From Patescibacteria group bacterium (GTDB taxonomy: Bacteria > Patescibacteriota > Saccharimonadia > CAILAD01 > GCA-016700035): 8,630 nt of DNA. Where the stretch lies: positions 1-8,630 of the forward strand of contig JAUPVH010000007.1 in the NCBI GenBank assembly GCA_030917125.1, given 5' to 3'. The notes under the pieces were generated by a model that did not search any database, was not told the origin of the DNA, and was given only the letters and a program-made list of their open reading frames with translations. Positions 6,427 through 8,630 of this stretch are shown one piece after another (the stretch's first letter is position 1; every line of letters starts with the position of its first letter). The position numbers were made by a program, and so were the translations under genes.

Positions 6427-7355
6427 AAGACCTCCTTTTTTTGTGTTATTTTTTTCTTTTCGACGGCTCGGAGTTTTGCGCTCCGGGCTCGTGGATTGTA
6501 ATCAATTTCATTGGGTGCCGGTATTATCGGCTTTTTGGTAACCAAGCGAAACTGCGATTCCTGTAATGCTTGTCCTGTAATAGTATCGCATATATCACGC
6601 GTAATGTCACGCATTTTTTGTTTAATTATGCGATCTTCGAGCGAGTGAAAACTTATTACTGCCAACCTCCCTCCAGGAGCTAATGCCGCCAGAGCAGCAT
6701 CCAGCATCGTCTCGAGAGCATCAAGCTCGCGATTGACCGCGATGCGGAGCGCCTGAAAAGTTCTTGTCGCTGGATCAATCCGATGATAGCCTTTTGGGTA
6801 CTGCGAACGCACAATATCGGCGAGCTGATGAGTTGTTGTTATTGGCTGCATGCTACGCGCCCGAACAATTGCTCTGGCTATCTGACGAGACTTCTTATCT
6901 TCTCCATATTGCCAGATGATAGTCGCTAAATCTTCTTCTTCAATCTGTGCCAAATAATCGGCTGCACTGACTCCCCGATTCTGATCCATGCGCATATCAA
7001 GCGGTGCATCATGCTGAAAAGAGAATCCCCTCTCCGCATCGTCAAGTTGCGCACTGCTAACTCCTAAATCTGCCAACACCATGTTTGGTGAAGGTATACT
7101 TTGCCAATCTACTTCTGCAAAGTTAGCGCGATGGATATGAACTCGTGCATCAGCCTGAAACGTATCATAGAGTGCTTCGAGGGCAGTCTGATCTTGGTCG
7201 ACGAGAAAAGCTTGGCCATTAGGCCCAAGCCGATCCAAAACTAAGCTCGCGTGACCACCGAATCCAGCGGTGAGATCAACATACACCTCACCGTGAGCCG
7301 GCTGCAAAACCCCTAAGACTTCTTTCTGTAAAACAGGAATGTGTCGCTGTGTCAT
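6423..7355 (-). CDS. rsmH: 16S rRNA (cytosine-1402-N4) methyltransferase RsmH/MraW
   Basis: SAM-dependent enzyme that methylates N4 of C1402 in the ribosomal decoding centre; the gene usually follows mraZ in dcw clusters. All 310 residues fit the family. HIPVLQKEVL (5-14) is the N-terminal signature and DLTAGFGGH (27-35) the SAM-binding loop. ADLGVSSAQLDDAERGFSF (95-113) leads into PLDMRMD (118-124). YGEDKKSRQIARAI (150-163), FQALRIAVNREL (200-211), ISFHSLEDRIIK (234-245) and NPRARSAKLRA (287-297) complete the set. ATG at 7355 puts the HIPVL motif at the usual place. No strong Shine-Dalgarno precedes it; AGGT lies about 13 nt upstream, so initiation may be weak or controlled. The stop TGA overlaps the start of a mini-ORF, and its last codons (AAG GAG GTC) form that ORF's ribosome binding site. 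Confidence 0.97.
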   Translation of the reverse strand: MTQRHIPVLQKEVLGVLQPAHGEVYVDLTAGFGGHASLVLDRLGPNGQAFLVDQDQTALEALYDTFQADARVHIHRANFAEVDWQSIPSPNMVLADLGVSSAQLDDAERGFSFQHDAPLDMRMDQNRGVSAADYLAQIEEEDLATIIWQYGEDKKSRQIARAIVRARSMQPITTTHQLADIVRSQYPKGYHRIDPATRTFQALRIAVNRELDALETMLDAALAALAPGGRLAVISFHSLEDRIIKQKMRDITRDICDTITGQALQESQFRLVTKKPIIPAPNEIDYNPRARSAKLRAVEKKKITQKKEVL

Positions 7356-7406
7356 GATGTCAAGGTTACCTATTTAGCAGCCAACTGTCTATATCTGTTT
7401 TTGTTT

Positions 7407-7423
7407 TTGAAAGTTGTGAGGTG
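7407..7423. repeat. Direct repeat copy 1 (TTGAAAGTTGTGAGGTG)
   Basis: This 17-mer on the plus strand recurs 96 bp away at 7503-7520 with a single inserted T. The two copies flank two hairpins and the 18-bp palindrome. Read as operon RNA each copy contains CACCTCAC followed by CTTTCAA, which resembles the anti-Shine-Dalgarno end of 16S rRNA (CACCTCCTTTC). Function unknown. Confidence 0.6.
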
Positions 7424-7426
7424 TGT

Positions 7427-7446
7427 TCCACTCGCGAAGGAGTGGA
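7427..7446. repeat. Hairpin, 7-bp stem with 6-nt loop
   Basis: TCCACTC (7427-7433) pairs perfectly with GAGTGGA (7440-7446) around GCGAAG. It is one of two adjacent stems between the direct repeats. No U-run follows in either direction, so I do not call it a terminator. Confidence 0.5.
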
Positions 7447-7451
7447 TGTGG

Positions 7452-7479
7452 CAAGGACCAGTCGTGTGATTAGTCCTTG
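7452..7479. repeat. Hairpin, 7-bp stem with inner helix
   Basis: CAAGGAC (7452-7458) pairs with GTCCTTG (7473-7479). On a plus-strand RNA the 14-nt loop can extend the stem after one mismatch (AGTC 7460-7463 with GATT 7468-7471, one G-U pair). The extra helix is weaker in a minus-strand RNA, a small hint toward a plus-strand transcript. Confidence 0.45.
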
Positions 7480-7481
7480 TG

Positions 7482-7499
7482 TTTGAACATATGTTCAAA
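7482..7499. promoter_or_regulatory. 18-bp perfect palindrome containing an SOS-box-like GAAC-N4-GTTC
   Basis: TTTGAACATATGTTCAAA is its own reverse complement. Its core GAACATATGTTC fits the LexA/DinR box of Gram-positive bacteria (GAAC-N4-GTTC). On the minus strand TTGAAC of the palindrome, 18 nt before ACTAAT (7469-7474), could form a weak promoter toward rsmH that a bound repressor would block. The palindrome is seen directly. LexA binding is inferred from the consensus, and no lexA gene is in the window. Confidence 0.55.
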
Positions 7500-7502
7500 G
7501 AG

Positions 7503-7520
7503 TTGAAAGTTTGTGAGGTG
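7503..7520. repeat. Direct repeat copy 2 (TTGAAAGTTTGTGAGGTG)
   Basis: Second copy of the repeat at 7407-7423, differing by one extra T. It abuts the palindrome side of the segment. Confidence 0.6.
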
Positions 7521-7552
7521 GAGTTTTTTTGAAAACAAGAATGTACATGTCC

Positions 7553-7600
7553 CTATTTGGATACGCCGAGACGCCTAAAGCGCTGCTGACTGCCAAATAG
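7553..7600. repeat. 8-bp stem enclosing a G+C-rich 32-nt loop
   Basis: CTATTTGG (7553-7560) and CCAAATAG (7593-7600) are exact complements. The enclosed 32 nt are noticeably richer in G+C than the surrounding gap and contain repeated ACGCC words, which suggests a conserved RNA fold rather than spacer. Confidence 0.45.
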
Positions 7601-7629
7601 CTAACCTGATTTTTGATTTTTATGTCTAT

Positions 7630-7662
7630 TTCAAAGTACTTGATTTGAAGTGATCTCAAATC
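7630..7662 (-). repeat. Two mutually exclusive hairpins after mraZ
   Basis: GATTTGA (7642-7648) can pair with TCAAATC (7656-7662). The overlapping TTTGAA (7644-7649) can instead pair with TTCAAA (7630-7635). Only one can form at a time. Neither is followed by a long U-run on the operon transcript, so terminator activity is doubtful. The stems begin about 15 nt after the tandem mraZ stop codons. Confidence 0.4.
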
Positions 7663-7676
7663 CCCTCATCTAGTTA

Positions 7677-8027
7677 CTATTTTGCCATGAGGCGAAAATA
7701 GCGGCCCGCTCGGACAGCGATGATATCGCGACCGATGCCGGCATAAGCCAGATGATGGGGCTCGAGAGTAATGCGGCCCTGCTTGTGATCAAGCTTGGCT
7801 TCTACTCGACCAGTTCGGAATCTTACATTTAGATCGGCAATTCTTTCATCAAGAATGTCACCACGTAATGCTTGCTCCATTTCCTGGTCCCAAATCTTTT
7901 TAGGATACACGTGAAGGTACTGACCAAAACCGCGCGTAATTACTACCTCTTCGCCAAGCTCCTCATGGAGTGCGCTCGGAATAGTAAGGCGATTCTTGGT
8001 GTCAAGGCGTCGTTCGAAGTAATCCAT
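7677..8027 (-). CDS. mraZ: Transcriptional regulator MraZ, short form
   Basis: AbrB-like DNA-binding protein, first gene of the cluster and in other bacteria a repressor of its own promoter. In the first swapped-hairpin repeat, ERRLDTKNRLTIPSAL (5-20) carries the DXXXR signature. ITRGFGQYLHVYP (30-42) follows. In the second repeat, AKLDHKQGRITLEP (about 77-90) is present, but the motif reads D-H-K-Q-G-R, one residue longer than DXXXR. At 116 residues it ends right after the second repeat (RYFRLMAK), lacking the roughly 30-residue tail of well-known MraZ proteins; TAG is followed at once by TAA. ATG 8027 has GAGGAG 13 nt upstream, a rather long spacing. The four GTGGGTA repeats in its promoter are the expected targets. 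Confidence 0.93.
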   Translation of the reverse strand: MDYFERRLDTKNRLTIPSALHEELGEEVVITRGFGQYLHVYPKKIWDQEMEQALRGDILDERIADLNVRFRTGRVEAKLDHKQGRITLEPHHLAYAGIGRDIIAVRAGRYFRLMAK

Positions 8028-8073
8028 GGGTCCCGTTGTTCTCCTCGTCTGTTGCGTCGTGTGGTTTTTTTAC

Positions 8074-8121
8074 TACCCACACTTACCCACTACCATAACT
8101 ATATTACCCACAAATACCCAC
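8074..8121 (-). promoter_or_regulatory. Four GTGGGTA direct repeats, MraZ boxes
   Basis: On the minus strand GTGGGTA occurs exactly at 8115-8121, 8105-8111, 8084-8090 and 8074-8080. Copies within a pair start 10 bp apart, and the two pairs are 21 bp apart, so all lie on one face of the helix. MraZ of E. coli binds TGGGN repeats with 5-nt spacers, the same 10-bp period. Two copies fall inside the -35/-10 spacer and two just after the expected transcription start, an arrangement suited to repression. Confidence 0.85.
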
Positions 8122-8126
8122 GTCAA
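8098..8126 (-). promoter_or_regulatory. Promoter of mraZ and the division operon
   Basis: On the minus strand TTGACG (8121-8126) and TATAGT (8098-8103) are separated by exactly 17 nt. Each hexamer matches the sigma-70-type consensus at five of six positions. Transcription should start near 8091, giving a leader of about 64 nt before mraZ. Confidence 0.8.
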
Positions 8127-8144
8127 CACATTTACATAAGTTTT

Positions 8145-8174
8145 TTGGTGTTATCCACAAGAATATGCAATACT
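8145..8174 (+). promoter_or_regulatory. Tentative promoter of the VIT-type gene
   Basis: TTGGTG (8145-8150) and AATACT (8169-8174) are 18 nt apart. Both are weak matches (three and four of six). CATAAT at 8178-8183 is an alternative -10. Either would place transcription start within about 10 nt of the ATG or on it, which fits the lack of any Shine-Dalgarno. Confidence 0.3.
8151..8159 (+). promoter_or_regulatory. Perfect DnaA-box match
   Basis: TTATCCACA is identical to the strongest E. coli DnaA box (consensus TTATNCACA). It lies between the two divergent promoters, about 25 bp upstream of the mraZ -35. The MraZ repeats nearby (for example TTACCCACA at 8104-8112) differ from it by one base, so this may be a DnaA site or a chance relative of those repeats. 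Confidence 0.4.
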
Positions 8175-8187
8175 AGACATAATAGTT

Positions 8188-8630
8188 ATGCCTCGACACA
8201 AAAAACATCGCGCCAAACAAACGATAAAGTCGAACTATATCCGTTCGAGCTTCTTTGGTGTCGAAGATAGCCTCGTTTCCACAACCGGTCTGGTTGCAGG
8301 TATTTCTGTTGCCACCCACGAAGTTGAGTTCATTCTTCTGGCTGGTTTTGTTGCCGTTGCTGTAGAGGCCATCTCCATGTCCGCTGGTGAGTTTTTATCT
8401 GAAGAAACTGAACAAGATCTAAATCGAACAAAACGCCACTCCAACCCAATCATTGGTGGCGCAATTATGTTTGTGTCCTACTTCGCCGCTGGCATGATTC
8501 CAATCCTGCCGATTCTCTTCTTCCCCATCGACTATGCCGTCTATGTTTCTATGGCAGCCGCCTTAGTTGGACTGTTCCTCTTAGGCCTCATGAAAGGAGC
8601 ACTCACAAAGCGTAATATTCTAAAAAGTGG
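8188..8630 (+). CDS. VIT1/CCC1-family membrane protein (3' end cut by window edge)
   Basis: Divergent gene with 147 complete codons in the window. A very basic N-terminus precedes FGVEDSLVSTTGLVAGIS (23-40), which matches the family's conserved first helix with its Asp. AISMSAGEFLSEETEQD (61-77) matches the SM-GE-S block that closes helix 2. Two more helices follow (about 88-112 and 116-136). Family members known to work move Fe2+ or Mn2+ out of the cytoplasm. The segment between helices 2 and 3 is only about 12-15 residues, so the long Glu-rich metal-binding domain of plant VIT1 is absent; this resembles the short nodulin-like members. ATG 8188 has no Shine-Dalgarno and probably a very short leader. 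Substrate is unknown, and a link with division genes is not implied. Confidence 0.8.
   Translation, partial: MPRHKKHRAKQTIKSNYIRSSFFGVEDSLVSTTGLVAGISVATHEVEFILLAGFVAVAVEAISMSAGEFLSEETEQDLNRTKRHSNPIIGGAIMFVSYFAAGMIPILPILFFPIDYAVYVSMAAALVGLFLLGLMKGALTKRNILKS

Larger units (their letters stand above)
7356..7676 (-). other. 321-nt gap between mraZ and rsmH, structured, no gene recognised
   Basis: I see no convincing coding region in either direction. In the mraZ-rsmH transcript the gap would form several stems. They are gatttga 7642-7648 with tcaaatc 7656-7662; ctatttgg 7553-7560 with ccaaatag 7593-7600; an 18-bp palindrome at 7482-7499; caaggac 7452-7458 with gtccttg 7473-7479; and tccactc 7427-7433 with gagtgga 7440-7446. 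A 17/18-bp direct repeat flanks the last three. I checked for RNase P RNA, tmRNA and SRP RNA signature words and found none. The gap may be a long regulated leader for rsmH or hold an unannotated small RNA. A gap this long is unusual in a cluster that otherwise overlaps its genes. Confidence 0.55.

Noticed and set aside
1868..7355. UGA recoding as in Gracilibacteria/Absconditabacteria
   Set aside because: TGA is the natural stop of ftsW and rsmH at the expected family lengths, and the coding regions read normally without in-frame TGA.
7482..7499. Palindrome as a transcription terminator
   Set aside because: It is A+T-rich and lacks a following T-run on either strand.
7356..7676. RNase P RNA, tmRNA or SRP RNA in the gap
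   Set aside because: I looked for the conserved RNase P core words, a tRNA-like end and the SRP apical loop on both strands and did not find them.
8061..8080. Hairpin GTGG...CCAC in the mraZ leader
   Set aside because: Only four base pairs around a T-tract, and one arm is simply part of a MraZ box.
7872..8270. Plus-strand ORF across mraZ, its promoter and the VIT start
   Set aside because: It runs through the mraZ gene, the promoter and the repeats; translation has no family features.

Overview
The window carries most of a bacterial division and cell-wall (dcw) cluster on the minus strand, plus the start of one divergent plus-strand gene. Minus-strand order is mraZ, rsmH (mraW), a possible 21-codon mini-gene, ftsL-like, ftsI/PBP2-type transpeptidase, mraY, ftsW, murG, and ftsQ/divIB (cut by the left edge). 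The plus-strand gene at the right edge encodes a VIT/CCC1-type membrane protein and is cut by the window end. All assignments come from reading motifs; no database search was possible.

The organism looks like a small-genome bacterium of the Patescibacteria/CPR type, with Saccharibacteria the best guess. This is inference. It rests on the compact cluster without Mur ligases, the short MraZ (116 aa), the divergent MraY active-site motifs, the single-pass FtsL-like protein and the small overlaps between genes. TGA ends rsmH and ftsW, so the recoded UGA of Gracilibacteria/Absconditabacteria is not in use here. Base composition is moderate (close to half G+C by eye).

Region by region: 1-4124 holds the tightly packed lipid-II, SEDS and FtsQ genes (ftsQ, murG, ftsW, mraY), with 4 to 86 nt spacings or overlaps. 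An extended -10 promoter sits just before mraY at 4146-4154. 4155-6426 holds ftsI, ftsL and a tiny translationally coupled ORF followed by a perfect hairpin. 6423-7355 is rsmH. 7356-7676 is a 321-nt gap without a recognised gene but rich in structure: a perfect 18-bp palindrome containing a Gram-positive-type SOS (LexA) box, a 17/18-bp direct repeat and several hairpins. 7677-8027 is mraZ. 8028-8187 is a divergent control region with a strong mraZ promoter, four GTGGGTA repeats (MraZ boxes) and a perfect DnaA-box match. 8188-8630 is the partial VIT gene.

Together, MraY makes lipid I and MurG makes lipid II. FtsW polymerises lipid II and FtsI crosslinks it at the septum, with FtsL and FtsQ as the regulatory scaffold. 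RsmH methylates 16S rRNA, and MraZ probably represses the operon through the GTGGGTA repeats. The most unusual points are the mini-ORF plus hairpin between rsmH and ftsL, the SOS-box-bearing structured gap, a MraY with Gln in place of the Mg-binding Asp, and an ftsI gene whose only good ribosome binding site points at a CTG codon.
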